From contig NZ_CAKLBU010000012.1 of NCBI RefSeq assembly GCF_920984735.1, forward strand, positions 111,889 through 175,888: a DNA stretch of 64,000 nucleotides, read 5' to 3'. Within the stretch, counting starts at the first letter, position 1, and every line of letters begins with the position of its first letter. The stretch comes from Pedobacter sp. Leaf250 (GTDB lineage: Bacteria; Bacteroidota; Bacteroidia; Sphingobacteriales; Sphingobacteriaceae). The notes beneath the pieces are model-generated. The model was not told the DNA's origin. It made no database searches and saw nothing but the letters and a program-made list of their open reading frames with translations. The position numbers were made by a program, and so were the translations under genes. This document shows, piece by piece, positions 35,280 through 43,526 of the stretch.

Positions 35280-35362
35280 ATTCTGTATTTCATCGAAATG
35301 AGGATTTTGAATCTAAAGATAAAAAGTTGTCCTAAGATAGCTTTTGGTCTGCAATAAAAGCA

Positions 35363-35395
35363 AAAACCCTGCTAATCATACGATTGCAGGGTTTT
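35363..35395. terminator. Terminator hairpin, possibly the original tRNA-Lys terminator
   Basis: AAAACCCTGC at 35363-35372 pairs with GCAGGGTTTT at 35386-35395. On the plus strand it can end the phytase operon. On the minus strand it lies just beyond the tRNA fragment at 35418 and is followed by TTTTTGCTTTT, as expected for the terminator of an intact tRNA-Lys gene before island insertion. Confidence 0.75.
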
Positions 35396-35417
35396 ATACA
35401 TTTTGATAGTTATTGGT

Positions 35418-35448
35418 GTGATCCCGCTGGGATTTGCACCTAGTGCTA
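35418..35448 (-). repeat. tRNA-Lys 3'-end fragment, candidate attL
   Basis: GTGATCCCGCTGGGATT at 35418-35434 is identical to 39941-39957 at the 3' end of tRNA-Lys, in the same orientation. Similarity continues imperfectly for about 14 bases, with substitutions that would spoil the T loop. Only the acceptor end and part of the T arm exist, so it is not a working tRNA. Confidence 0.7.
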
Positions 35449-35780
35449 AAATCAGCGGTTAAATAGTATTTTATGCGGTTTGGATTCGACTCACCGAATC
35501 GCTCACCAATTTTTAGATACGTTTTAGCTGCAATTGCTATGATACGGATATAAAGAAAATAAGAGTGTTAAGCCAAGAAAATCGAATAGTATTTATTTCA
35601 AATCTATTACCTTTGCGTTGATGAAATCGTAATAGGGTGTATATAATGCTGGCTCAACGCTACCACATCAAAACTTTCTCGATTTTAATGCCTGTCGTTT
35701 CTGTAGAGCTTCTTGAAACCATGAGCGAACACGCTATACAAATTTAAAACGCTGCGGCATAACGGAGTTAATAATTTACA

Positions 35781-36791
35781 ATGGAAACCATACATACGGC
35801 ATATAGAAGCTTAATAGCCAACATTTCTACTACCTATACCAATGGCAAGGTAATAGCATTAAGGGCTGTAAATAACCAGTTGTTAACTACATATTGGCAA
35901 ATAGGAGAACACATAGTAGAGTTTGAGCAGGGTGGTAAAGCTAAGGCCACCTATGGCAAGGCCTTATTAGAAAATTTATCAAAAGATCTAAATAAGCTTC
36001 ATGGAAAGGGTTTTAGTCGTAGCAACCTTAATTATATGCGGTTGGTTTACGTATGCTTTCCAATTTGTGAGGAGCTTCCTCACAAATTGACTTGGACACA
36101 CCTTTGCGAACTAGTAAAAATAAACGACCCGTTAGAACGTAGTTTTTACCAGCAACAAGCCATATTAGAGAACTGGAGCACAACGGAATTGATTCGTCAA
36201 AAAAATAGCTCATTATACCTACGTTTGGCATCATCAAAAGATAAAGAAGGCATTTTAAAACTAGCACATCAAGGACAAATAGTAGCACAGCCAACTGATA
36301 TCTTAAAAGACATTTATGTGTTTGAATTTCTTAAAATAGCCGAGCCTTACCAATTATCTGAAACTGATTTAGAGCAACGATTAATTACTCATCTGCAAAG
36401 CTTTTTATTAGAACTAGGCAAAGGTTTTGCATTTATTGGTAGACAATATCGGATTACACTAGGTAACCGAAACCACTATGTAGACTTGGTTTTTTATCAC
36501 CGTATATTAAAATGCTTTGTGCTAATAGACTTAAAAAGAGAAGAAGCCAATTACCAGGATGTAGGGCAAATGAATATGTATTTGGGCTATTTTGAAAATG
36601 AAGAAAATACCGAAAGTGACAACCCACCTATAGGAATTGTTTTAGCAAAAGAAAAAGACGAATTGGTAATACAATATGCTATGCATAATGTGTCTTCACA
36701 ATTATTTGTACAAAAATACCAGTTGTATTTACCCAACAAAGAAGAATTGAGAAAAGTAATCGAAGACCAGTTGAATAGAGAAACTGAATAA
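35781..36791 (+). CDS. YhcG/DUF1016-family PD-(D/E)XK nuclease
   Basis: The 336-residue protein has an N-terminal DUF1016 helical domain (LLTTYWQIGEHIVEFEQ, TYGKALLENLSKDL, KGFSRSNLNYMRLVY, LTWTHLCELVKIND, ERSFYQQQAILENWS) and a C-terminal nuclease domain. Catalytic candidates are Asp235 (NHYVDLVFYH), the D-x-K of FVLIDLKRE (Asp250, Lys252) and Gln263 (VGQMNMYLGYF). YhcG-like proteins are found in and near restriction and other defence loci, but their precise role is not settled. The primase-helicase gene starts 17 bases after its stop, and both lie in a tRNA-bounded island, which argues for a joint defence or conflict role. Confidence 0.88.
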   Translation: METIHTAYRSLIANISTTYTNGKVIALRAVNNQLLTTYWQIGEHIVEFEQGGKAKATYGKALLENLSKDLNKLHGKGFSRSNLNYMRLVYVCFPICEELPHKLTWTHLCELVKINDPLERSFYQQQAILENWSTTELIRQKNSSLYLRLASSKDKEGILKLAHQGQIVAQPTDILKDIYVFEFLKIAEPYQLSETDLEQRLITHLQSFLLELGKGFAFIGRQYRITLGNRNHYVDLVFYHRILKCFVLIDLKREEANYQDVGQMNMYLGYFENEENTESDNPPIGIVLAKEKDELVIQYAMHNVSSQLFVQKYQLYLPNKEELRKVIEDQLNRETE

Positions 36792-36808
36792 AAAACAATT
36801 TTAAAAGA

Positions 36809-39800
36809 TTGAGTCGCTCGTCACAAGAAGCCAGAATATTATTATACCAATCTCTATTTCGAGGTCGTGAAGATATTTTTGCCATTCATTGGACAAAGGG
36901 AGCCAAAAGTGGCTATATGCCTGCAAAGTTATATGATCCTTATTTCAATAGAATTTACAAAAAACCTTCTGGTTCTCCAAGTTCAGAACCTGTAACTTAT
37001 CTTTCACTAACCAATGATCAAGTCCAGAGACACCTTGAAGGAAAGGAGTTGATTGGTTTATATCCACTATTACAGGATAATAGTTCTTGGCTAATTGCAG
37101 CAGATTTTGATAAGAATAGCTGGTTGGACGATTGCAGAAGTTTCATCAAAGTATGTGAAGACTACAAAATTCCAGCTTATTTGGAGCGCTCACGTTCTGG
37201 AAATGGCGGTCATGTTTGGATTTTTTTTGATAAGGCTTATGCCGCTTTTAAGAGTCGAAGTATTGTCCTTGCGCTCCTTGAAAAATCAGGTGTGGTTTCG
37301 GCCTTTGATAAAAATTCAAGCTTCGACAGATTATTCCCAAATCAGGATAGGCTTTCGGGAAAGGGATTTGGAAATCTGATAGCCATGCCTTTTCATAAAA
37401 CAGCAATGGAAGCTGGAAACAGTTGTTTTATTGATAAGAACACTACTTTGGCGTATGTAGACCAGTGGCAGTTTCTCGAAAGTATTGAGCGGATCTCTAC
37501 CATCCAACTGGATAAAATATTTTTTTCATTAACCAATTCAAAAGTAGAAGAAGCCACCGCATCTGGAACGCTTAATATCTCCCTTTCAAATGCAATCGAA
37601 ATAAAGAGCAAAGAGATAAGTCCCGCATTAACCCATTTTCTAAAAGAAGAGCTCAACATCTTCAATGCGGATTTCATCATTAAAAAGAACAGTGGACGAA
37701 GTACGTTTGGTACCAAGAGATATTTCAGGTTCATCGAGGAAGTAAATGGACGTGCCATTATCCCTAAAGGTTTTATCAGGAAGTTGGTTACACATTGTAT
37801 TCAGCATAATATCCCATATCAACTAAACGACAGTCGTAAATTACTGCCCGCAATAGGATTTTCTTTTAATGCCTCTCTGAAAGACTATCAACTTCCAGCT
37901 GTAGAAGCTGCTGCTAAAAAGGGTATTGGCGTAATCGTTGCACCGCCTGGTTCTGGTAAAACTGTGGTGGCGCTAAAAATTATTGCGGATAAACGGCAGC
38001 CAGCGCTGATAGTGGTTCATCGTAAACAATTGGCCGATCAATGGGCTGAAAGGATAGAAGCATTTCTAGGTATCCCCAAACAGGATATCGGTAAGATTGG
38101 GCAAGGGAAGGCAACAATTGGAGAACAGGTTACAATTGCCATGGTACAAAGTCTTGCGAAAGAACTGCAAAAACCTGATGTAGTAAAGTTGGTTCGAGCT
38201 TTTGGAACCATCATCGTTGACGAATGCCACCATATTGTTGCCGAAACTTTTAAGGATGCCATCTCGCATTTCCATTCTTATTATCTATACGGGCTAACTG
38301 CAACGCCTTTCAGAAAGAACAGTGATGACAGACTGATTTTTATCCATCTGGGTGAAATAATTTCCGAACTGAAATCTGCTGATTTAGGGATTTCAAAACA
38401 GCCAGAAATAATCATTAGGAACACAGCACTGGATGTTCCTTTTAATGCGAAAACAGATCGCTTTGAAACGTTATCAAATATATTGGTTCATGATGCAGAT
38501 AGGAATAAACTCATTTTAAAAGATTTAGCATTTCAACTAAATACAGGAAAAAGAATCGTAATCCTTACAGAAAGAAAAGAACATATCGAAACATTGCAAC
38601 AATATTTAAAGCAATCCTATGAGACGGTTACTTTGAGTGGTGATGATTCTGAAGCTAGCCGTAACACCAAGTGGAAAATGTTAAAGGATGGAAACTATCA
38701 GGTGCTCATTACCACTGGGCAGTATTTTGGTGAGGGTTCCGATCTTCATAATGCCCAATGTCTGTTTCTGGTTTATCCATTTTCCTTTGAAGGCAAACTG
38801 ATCCAGTATATCGGTCGGGTACAGCGTTCTGAGTTAACCCCCATCATTTATGATTACCGTGATATCAAGATAGACTATCTGAATGCCATGTTTTTGAAAC
38901 GAAATGTCTATTACAAAAAGTTGATCAAACACCGAACATTATTTGACGACCCGATTGAAGAGGATGAGCCGGTAGAACAAACAAATAACTTAAAAAGCAT
39001 TTTAGCTGATCAGGTGATAGAACGTAAGCTTAAAATAACCATAGAATCGCTTGATTTTCTATACGGTAGTATCGGGTTTCGTACCCCTATCCGTGAAGTT
39101 GGACATGAAGTATCATTCGATATAGAAAACATCCACATCCGCCCTGAATTTGAAGTATTAAAGCCATATTTTGAAAAGTTTCTAAAAACGAAATCGATAG
39201 CCGCAGCTATCTGTATCATCATCGAAAATGGAGGTATTGTGGCCAAATCCGCAACCTCGCAAGACCTACAACAATTAAATAGAGAAGTTGTAGATGGTGT
39301 TCGTTTCCGCTTTGCCGAAAGGAATATTTTAATGAAATCAAACGTGCTAGGCAAGGGCGATAAAATATCCCAATTAAATATCAGTGATTCCAATACGCTG
39401 TATGATTCTGGCGAAGAATTGCTTCAGGATGTCCTGTCCAAAGGTAGTTATAGGCATAAGCTGCATCTCCAATATCTCGCTGAACAGCATTGTGGCAATA
39501 TCTTAAAACTGAGATTTGTCATTAGTCCATTCGCATTTGTTTTTCTTATCGGGGGAATTGAACAATATCATATAATTATGGAAACCTTGGATACGGACGA
39601 AGCGACTTATATCTGGCATATTCCAAAAGATATCATAGCGCTTAAAAGTGCACTCCTTGAAATTGATAATGATCTGTATAAAATACGCAAGGGGGGAAGG
39701 GCATCATATATAGAATCCGGACCAATAAACTTTAGCCGTGTTTTACATGACTATACAGATGAATTCAAAGGTTTTGTAATTTGGAAAGATAATTTAGAAC

Positions 39801-39814
39801 AACATTTAATATGA
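36809..39814 (+). CDS. Primase-helicase fusion resembling TOTE-type conflict proteins
   Basis: This is a 1001-residue protein. The N-terminal 220 residues look like an archaeo-eukaryotic primase (AEP) domain: LFRGREDIFAIHW, an acidic pair in IAADFDKNSW (Asp99, Asp101), SRSGNGGHVWIFF (His135) and RLFPNQDRLSGKGFGNLIAMPF. Residues about 355-700 form a superfamily 2 helicase: Walker A APPGSGKT (378-385), DECHH (471-475), GLTATPFRK and the motif VI-like YIGRVQRS. The last 280 residues match nothing recognised. The first ATG lies 36 codons in, within the primase, so the TTG at 36809 is the best start. It follows the nuclease gene by 17 bases. The TOTE label is from memory. Confidence 0.8.
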   Translation: MSRSSQEARILLYQSLFRGREDIFAIHWTKGAKSGYMPAKLYDPYFNRIYKKPSGSPSSEPVTYLSLTNDQVQRHLEGKELIGLYPLLQDNSSWLIAADFDKNSWLDDCRSFIKVCEDYKIPAYLERSRSGNGGHVWIFFDKAYAAFKSRSIVLALLEKSGVVSAFDKNSSFDRLFPNQDRLSGKGFGNLIAMPFHKTAMEAGNSCFIDKNTTLAYVDQWQFLESIERISTIQLDKIFFSLTNSKVEEATASGTLNISLSNAIEIKSKEISPALTHFLKEELNIFNADFIIKKNSGRSTFGTKRYFRFIEEVNGRAIIPKGFIRKLVTHCIQHNIPYQLNDSRKLLPAIGFSFNASLKDYQLPAVEAAAKKGIGVIVAPPGSGKTVVALKIIADKRQPALIVVHRKQLADQWAERIEAFLGIPKQDIGKIGQGKATIGEQVTIAMVQSLAKELQKPDVVKLVRAFGTIIVDECHHIVAETFKDAISHFHSYYLYGLTATPFRKNSDDRLIFIHLGEIISELKSADLGISKQPEIIIRNTALDVPFNAKTDRFETLSNILVHDADRNKLILKDLAFQLNTGKRIVILTERKEHIETLQQYLKQSYETVTLSGDDSEASRNTKWKMLKDGNYQVLITTGQYFGEGSDLHNAQCLFLVYPFSFEGKLIQYIGRVQRSELTPIIYDYRDIKIDYLNAMFLKRNVYYKKLIKHRTLFDDPIEEDEPVEQTNNLKSILADQVIERKLKITIESLDFLYGSIGFRTPIREVGHEVSFDIENIHIRPEFEVLKPYFEKFLKTKSIAAAICIIIENGGIVAKSATSQDLQQLNREVVDGVRFRFAERNILMKSNVLGKGDKISQLNISDSNTLYDSGEELLQDVLSKGSYRHKLHLQYLAEQHCGNILKLRFVISPFAFVFLIGGIEQYHIIMETLDTDEATYIWHIPKDIIALKSALLEIDNDLYKIRKGGRASYIESGPINFSRVLHDYTDEFKGFVIWKDNLEQHLI

Positions 39815-39856
39815 GTGTGGGAAATTTTAAAATTTCCCACACTCATATTAAATGTT
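39801..39856. repeat. Perfect 56-bp palindrome spanning the end of the primase-helicase gene
   Basis: Two 28-base arms (39801-39828 and 39829-39856) are exact reverse complements with no spacer, centred on AAATTTTAAAATTT. The left arm contains the last four codons and stop of the primase-helicase gene. It could act as a terminator, but no T run follows the right arm. A perfect spacer-less palindrome of this length is unusual in bacterial chromosomes. Confidence 0.9.
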
Positions 39857-39911
39857 CCCATTTGCTTCTCATGGAAGGTCCTGGAATTAAATGCAAATAT
39901 TTTTTAATGCA

Positions 39912-39939
39912 AAATGCCCCAATTTGCATTGAGGCATTT
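39912..39939 (-). terminator. Terminator of tRNA-Lys
   Basis: AAATGCC at 39912-39918 pairs with GGCATTT at 39933-39939, and the stem continues inward with CAAT/ATTG past one mismatch. It begins three bases beyond the tRNA 3' end on the minus strand. It lies inside the island, so it would have arrived with the element. Confidence 0.7.
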
Positions 39940-39941
39940 CG

Positions 39942-40014
39942 TGATCCCGCTGGGATTCGAACCCAGGACCACTACATTAAAAGTGTAATGCTCTACCAGC
40001 TGAGCTACGGAATC
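39942..40014 (-). tRNA. tRNA-Lys, anticodon TTT
   Basis: The 73-base cloverleaf on the minus strand has acceptor GATTCCG with CGGGATC and discriminator A, D stem GCTC/GAGC, anticodon stem TTACA/TGTAG around loop CTTTTAA (anticodon TTT), and T arm CTGGG TTCGAAT CCCAG. The CCA end is not encoded (CGA follows the discriminator). The 3' end is shared with the repeat that bounds the island. An open frame on the opposite strand across it is spurious. Confidence 0.96.
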
Positions 40015-40392
40015 TACTTTGTTAAAAACGTTGTCTGTTTTGTTTAAAGTGATGCAAATATAGGGTTACAATACATCCCATGCAAATAAAAATAATGAAA
40101 AAGTGCTACTGTATTGATTTATAAGGGAATTAATTATTCTTGTATATATTTTAAGATAAAAAGCCAATTCAAAACATGATAATAAGTTTTATTTATTCAA
40201 AGCTTTCATTAATGCAATTTCTCTCAATTTCTTCTAAAAATTATGCAGGCAAATAATTTTGGTCAAATCAATTGATGTATTATGAATTCTTGTCCATTGA
40301 AAATCACGCAAACGTTTGAGTTAAAAATTTATAATTTAATTGCTTAGTTTGGTCTCATCAACTAAACAAACCGAACAAATAACCTTATAAAA
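40015..40392. other. Intergenic region between tRNA-Lys and the sugar transporter gene
   Basis: These 378 AT-rich bases contain the upstream region of tRNA-Lys on the minus strand and the promoter region of the transporter with a LacI-type operator at 40309-40318. No ORF or RNA gene was seen. Confidence 0.45.
40309..40318. promoter_or_regulatory. LacI/GalR-type operator candidate
   Basis: CAAACGTTTG is a perfect 10-base palindrome with the central CG typical of LacI-family operators. It lies 75 bases upstream of the sugar transporter start. The regulator is not in the window. Confidence 0.5.
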
Positions 40393-41697
40393 ATGATCAA
40401 TCTTCCTGAAACGCAAAAGAGAACTGCATTATTACCGATGATAATATGTTGTGCACTGTTTTTTATTTTTGGTTTTGTAACTTGGGCCAACGGAACATTA
40501 ATTCCATTTTTAAAACTCGCACTAAACCTCAAAACTGATTTACAGGCTTTCTTTGTCACTTTTGCATCTTATATCGCTTACTTTTTTTTAGCGTTGCCAA
40601 GTTCATGGATTTTGAAAAAAATAGGTTTCAAGAATGGTCTGGTATTAGGCATGATCATTTTAGGCCTCGGTTCATTGGTTTTTATTCCGGCGGCAGATAA
40701 TAGAAGTTTTGGTCTTTTTTTAGCAGGGATTTTTATTCAAGGATCTGCAATGGCACTTTTACAAACAGCAGTAAATCCTTATTTAAGTATTATAGGGCCA
40801 ATTGATAGTGCAGCAGCCCGAATTTCTATAGCTGGGCTATGTAACAAAGGCGCAGGTGTTATGGTACCTATAATTTTTGGAATACTGTTTTTAGATAATG
40901 CTAAAGAAGTTACCGCTAAATTAGAAAGCACAATTGATCCAAATGCAAAAAATGCAATTTTAGATGAACTTTTACAGCGTGTTCATACTCCTTATATTGT
41001 TTTGGCGATTGTTTTTGTACTCTTTGCTGTCCTGATTAAATTCGTGAATTTACCTGAGGTTAATGCCGAAGATGATGATGAAATCTTAGCTAATGATGAT
41101 CCATCTATTCGTGTGATCGCTAAAACAAGTATTTTTCAATATCCACATTTATTTTTAGGAGCGCTAGCTATTTTTAGCTGTGTAGCCGTCGAAGTGATGG
41201 CGGGCGATATTATAAATACTTATGGCCGCGAACTAAATATCGATGCCAACCTGCTCCGCTTTTCTACTTCCTTTACATTAATATGTATGCTCGTTGGCTA
41301 TGTATTGGGAATAGCGACTATTCCTCGTTTTGTATCTCAACAAATGGCACTTAGAATTTGTGCACTTACAGGAGTTTTGTTAACTATTATTTCTGTGTTC
41401 ACTACTAGTTACGTTTCTTATTATTCCGTAGCGCTTCTTGGTTTAGCAAACTCTTTAATGTGGCCGGCCATTTTTCCATTAGGAATAAAAGGTTTAGGCA
41501 AATTTACGAAAACTGGATCTGCGATTATGATTATGGGTATTGCAGGTGGCGCAATTTGGCCATTGGTTTACGGCTTCTTGAAAGATAAATTGCACATCGA
41601 TTTCCAACATGCGTTTTTATTGGCAATGGTTCCTGCTTATTTATACATTATCTATTTTGCTATCAAAGGTCACAAAGTTGGATTAAGGCATAAATAG
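40393..41697 (+). CDS. FHS-family sugar:proton symporter (FucP/GluP-like)
   Basis: The 434-residue inner-membrane protein has about twelve hydrophobic segments. Signatures of the fucose/glucose-galactose symporter branch of the major facilitator superfamily are present: FFIFGFVTWANGTLIPFLK, LQAFFVTFASYIAYFF, QTAVNPYLSIIGP, ARISIAGLCNKGAGVMVP, AVEVMAGDIINTYG and SLMWPAIFPLGIKGLGKFTKTGSA. The sugar is not certain; glucose, galactose, fucose or N-acetylglucosamine are all found in the family. It is a single gene with a LacI-type operator upstream and a bidirectional terminator downstream. Confidence 0.9.
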   Translation: MINLPETQKRTALLPMIICCALFFIFGFVTWANGTLIPFLKLALNLKTDLQAFFVTFASYIAYFFLALPSSWILKKIGFKNGLVLGMIILGLGSLVFIPAADNRSFGLFLAGIFIQGSAMALLQTAVNPYLSIIGPIDSAAARISIAGLCNKGAGVMVPIIFGILFLDNAKEVTAKLESTIDPNAKNAILDELLQRVHTPYIVLAIVFVLFAVLIKFVNLPEVNAEDDDEILANDDPSIRVIAKTSIFQYPHLFLGALAIFSCVAVEVMAGDIINTYGRELNIDANLLRFSTSFTLICMLVGYVLGIATIPRFVSQQMALRICALTGVLLTIISVFTTSYVSYYSVALLGLANSLMWPAIFPLGIKGLGKFTKTGSAIMIMGIAGGAIWPLVYGFLKDKLHIDFQHAFLLAMVPAYLYIIYFAIKGHKVGLRHK

Positions 41698-41700
41698 ATT

Positions 41701-41735
41701 TTTATCTGGCTCTAATCTATTTAGAGCCAGATAAA
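41701..41735. terminator. Bidirectional terminator between transporter genes
   Basis: TTTATCTGGCTCTAA at 41701-41715 pairs perfectly with TTAGAGCCAGATAAA at 41721-41735 across a five-base loop, between two convergent genes. Confidence 0.85.
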
Positions 41736-41776
41736 TCTCATTAATTAGTCCTTATATAGATTTTCAATTCATCAAC

Positions 41777-43201
41777 TTAAACCATTGTTTTTTTCCATTT
41801 ACCTTTTTTAAATAGGATAAAGGCTGCAACGGCAATACCAGCTTCGGCAGTTGGTATGGCAATGAAAACGCCAGTCGGACCCATTTCTAAATATTTCGCC
41901 AAGAAATAAGCCAGTGGAATTTGAAACAACCAAAAAGCAAAAATATTGATTTTTGTTGGCGTCCAGGTATCGCCGGCGCCATTAAAAGCACTGCTAAAAA
42001 CCATTGCCGAACCATAAATAACAAAGCCAATACTTAAAATCTTCAAAGCACGACTCGCAATTTCTATCACTTTTACATCTGAGGTGAAGAAAGAAGCAAA
42101 CAAATGGCCGCAGGTTAAAAATACAACACTCACCACCGCCATAAAAATGATGATGTATTTTAAGGTTTGAAAAACGGATTGTTCGGCTCTATCAATGTGG
42201 CCTGCACCTAAATTTTGTCCCACTAAAGTTGCGGCTGCATTACTTAAACCCCAAGCTGGTAATAAGAAAAACATCATCAGTCTTAAAGCGGTTTGATAAC
42301 CTGCCGAACCCTCATCGCCACCTGTGGTTGCCACTAACTCTGCTAAAAATACCCAGCTACAACTTGCAATTACAAATTGAAAAATGGCTGGAGCAGCAAT
42401 TTTTACAATGGCTTTAATTTGCTCAAAATCAGGGATGAATTGACTAATTCGGATTTTTAAAGCGTTCTTGCCATTGAACAAATTGTACATCTGATAAACT
42501 ACTCCCAAGCCACGGCCAATCGTTGTCGCAATTGCTGCGCCTGTTAAACCAAATGCAGGAACTGGTCCGAAACCGTTAATGAAAATAGGGCAGAGGATAA
42601 TGTTAGCGATGTTGGCTATCCATAAACTTCGCATGGCGATTGCGGCATTTCCAGCACCTCTAAAAATTCCATTGATTAGAAATAATAAAACGATAATAAT
42701 GCTTCCGCCCATCATAATTCGGACGAATGTAGTTCCGTGGTCGGCAGTTTCGGTTGAAGCACCCATTAATAAAAGGATATCTCTGGCATAAATTAATCCC
42801 GCAATGCTGATTAGGATATTAACCGCTACAGCTATTACGATAGTTTGCATACCAGCTTTTGCCGCCGCTTCCGGACTTTTCTCACCGATTCTCCGGGCAA
42901 CTACTGCTGTCGCAGCCATGCTTAATCCAATGGCTAATGAATAAATAATAGTTAAAACCGATTCTGTTAAACCTACGGTTTGTATCGCGTGGCTGCTGTT
43001 TTCTAAATGCCCAACGAAATATAAATCGACCAATGCGAAAACTGACTCCATCGCCATTTCCAACATCATCGGAATGGCTAATAAAATAATTGCCCGTTTA
43101 ATACTGATTGAAGTTAAATCAACTTCGTTGCCTTTTAATGATTGTACAAGTAAATCAAAAAAAGAAGATAGTTTGCCCTGTGTCTTTACTGACTGTGACA
43201 T
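41777..43201 (-). CDS. MATE-family multidrug efflux transporter
   Basis: Starting at the ATG at 43201 (MSQSVKTQGK) the protein has 474 residues; the frame to 43255 adds a hydrophobic stretch that does not fit the family. Two MatE halves are visible: IPMMLEMAMESVFALVDLYFVGHL with TVGLTESVLTIIYSLAIGLSMAATAVVARRIGE, and PAIFQFVIASCSWVFLAELVATTGG with GLSNAAATLVGQNLGAGH. There are about twelve membrane segments. MATE proteins export organic cations or drugs with sodium or proton exchange; the substrate is unknown. It is a single gene, convergent with the sugar transporter. Confidence 0.92.
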   Translation of the reverse strand: MSQSVKTQGKLSSFFDLLVQSLKGNEVDLTSISIKRAIILLAIPMMLEMAMESVFALVDLYFVGHLENSSHAIQTVGLTESVLTIIYSLAIGLSMAATAVVARRIGEKSPEAAAKAGMQTIVIAVAVNILISIAGLIYARDILLLMGASTETADHGTTFVRIMMGGSIIIVLLFLINGIFRGAGNAAIAMRSLWIANIANIILCPIFINGFGPVPAFGLTGAAIATTIGRGLGVVYQMYNLFNGKNALKIRISQFIPDFEQIKAIVKIAAPAIFQFVIASCSWVFLAELVATTGGDEGSAGYQTALRLMMFFLLPAWGLSNAAATLVGQNLGAGHIDRAEQSVFQTLKYIIIFMAVVSVVFLTCGHLFASFFTSDVKVIEIASRALKILSIGFVIYGSAMVFSSAFNGAGDTWTPTKINIFAFWLFQIPLAYFLAKYLEMGPTGVFIAIPTAEAGIAVAAFILFKKGKWKKTMV

Positions 43202-43526
43202 AAAAAATATATTGAAATGTGATGAATAAACCAAAAGATAGGCAGTTAACTGCACATATCTGAAATTGAAATGAGAGGGAATCCTCGGTTATTTAAAACC
43301 TAAAACGGATTGCAGATACTATCATGGCTCGGATCTTTTTGATAGCTCAAAGATAAATAAATTTTTGATTGCTAATTATTTTTTTTTGCCACGGAAAAAG
43401 GGAAGTCACGGAATTAAATGTTCTATTTTATGAGAGTTTTGTGTTTCGGCTTGTTAGGACACAAACCTCGGCACAGGGATATTTCTGAAAAACCATATCT
43501 TCCAACCTCAGACTTCTAACCCCTAA
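43202..43526. other. Intergenic region with a CACGGAA-type repeat
   Basis: These 325 bases lie between two minus-strand genes. At 43388-43423 lies a GCCACGGAA then CACGGAATTAA block that is similar to 54266-54300. Nothing else was recognised. Confidence 0.4.

Larger units (their letters stand above)
35280..35780. other. Intergenic region holding a terminator and the left boundary of the island
   Basis: After the phytase gene come a hairpin (35363-35395), a tRNA-Lys 3'-end fragment (35418-35448), a small hairpin GATTCG/CGAATC (35483-35500) and about 280 bases without a recognisable gene. No integrase remnant could be found here. Confidence 0.55.
35418..39957. mobile_element. Genomic island at tRNA-Lys carrying a nuclease and a primase-helicase
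   Basis: A 4.5-kb segment lies on the 3' side of tRNA-Lys(TTT) and is bounded by a 17-bp direct repeat of the tRNA 3' end (35418-35434 and 39941-39957). The distal copy has drifted beyond the core, as expected for an attL no longer under tRNA selection, and a tRNA-like terminator lies just outside it. The cargo is two co-directional genes: a DUF1016/YhcG-type nuclease and a primase-helicase fusion. No recombinase is present, so the island is either immobilised or moved by an integrase supplied from elsewhere. Confidence 0.6.

Noticed and set aside
35418..35500. A second tRNA gene
   Set aside because: Only the acceptor end and part of the T arm are present; no D arm or anticodon arm can be folded.
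39811..40047. 78-residue plus-strand open frame after the primase-helicase gene
   Set aside because: It runs through the palindrome, a terminator and the antisense of tRNA-Lys, and its sequence has no protein character.
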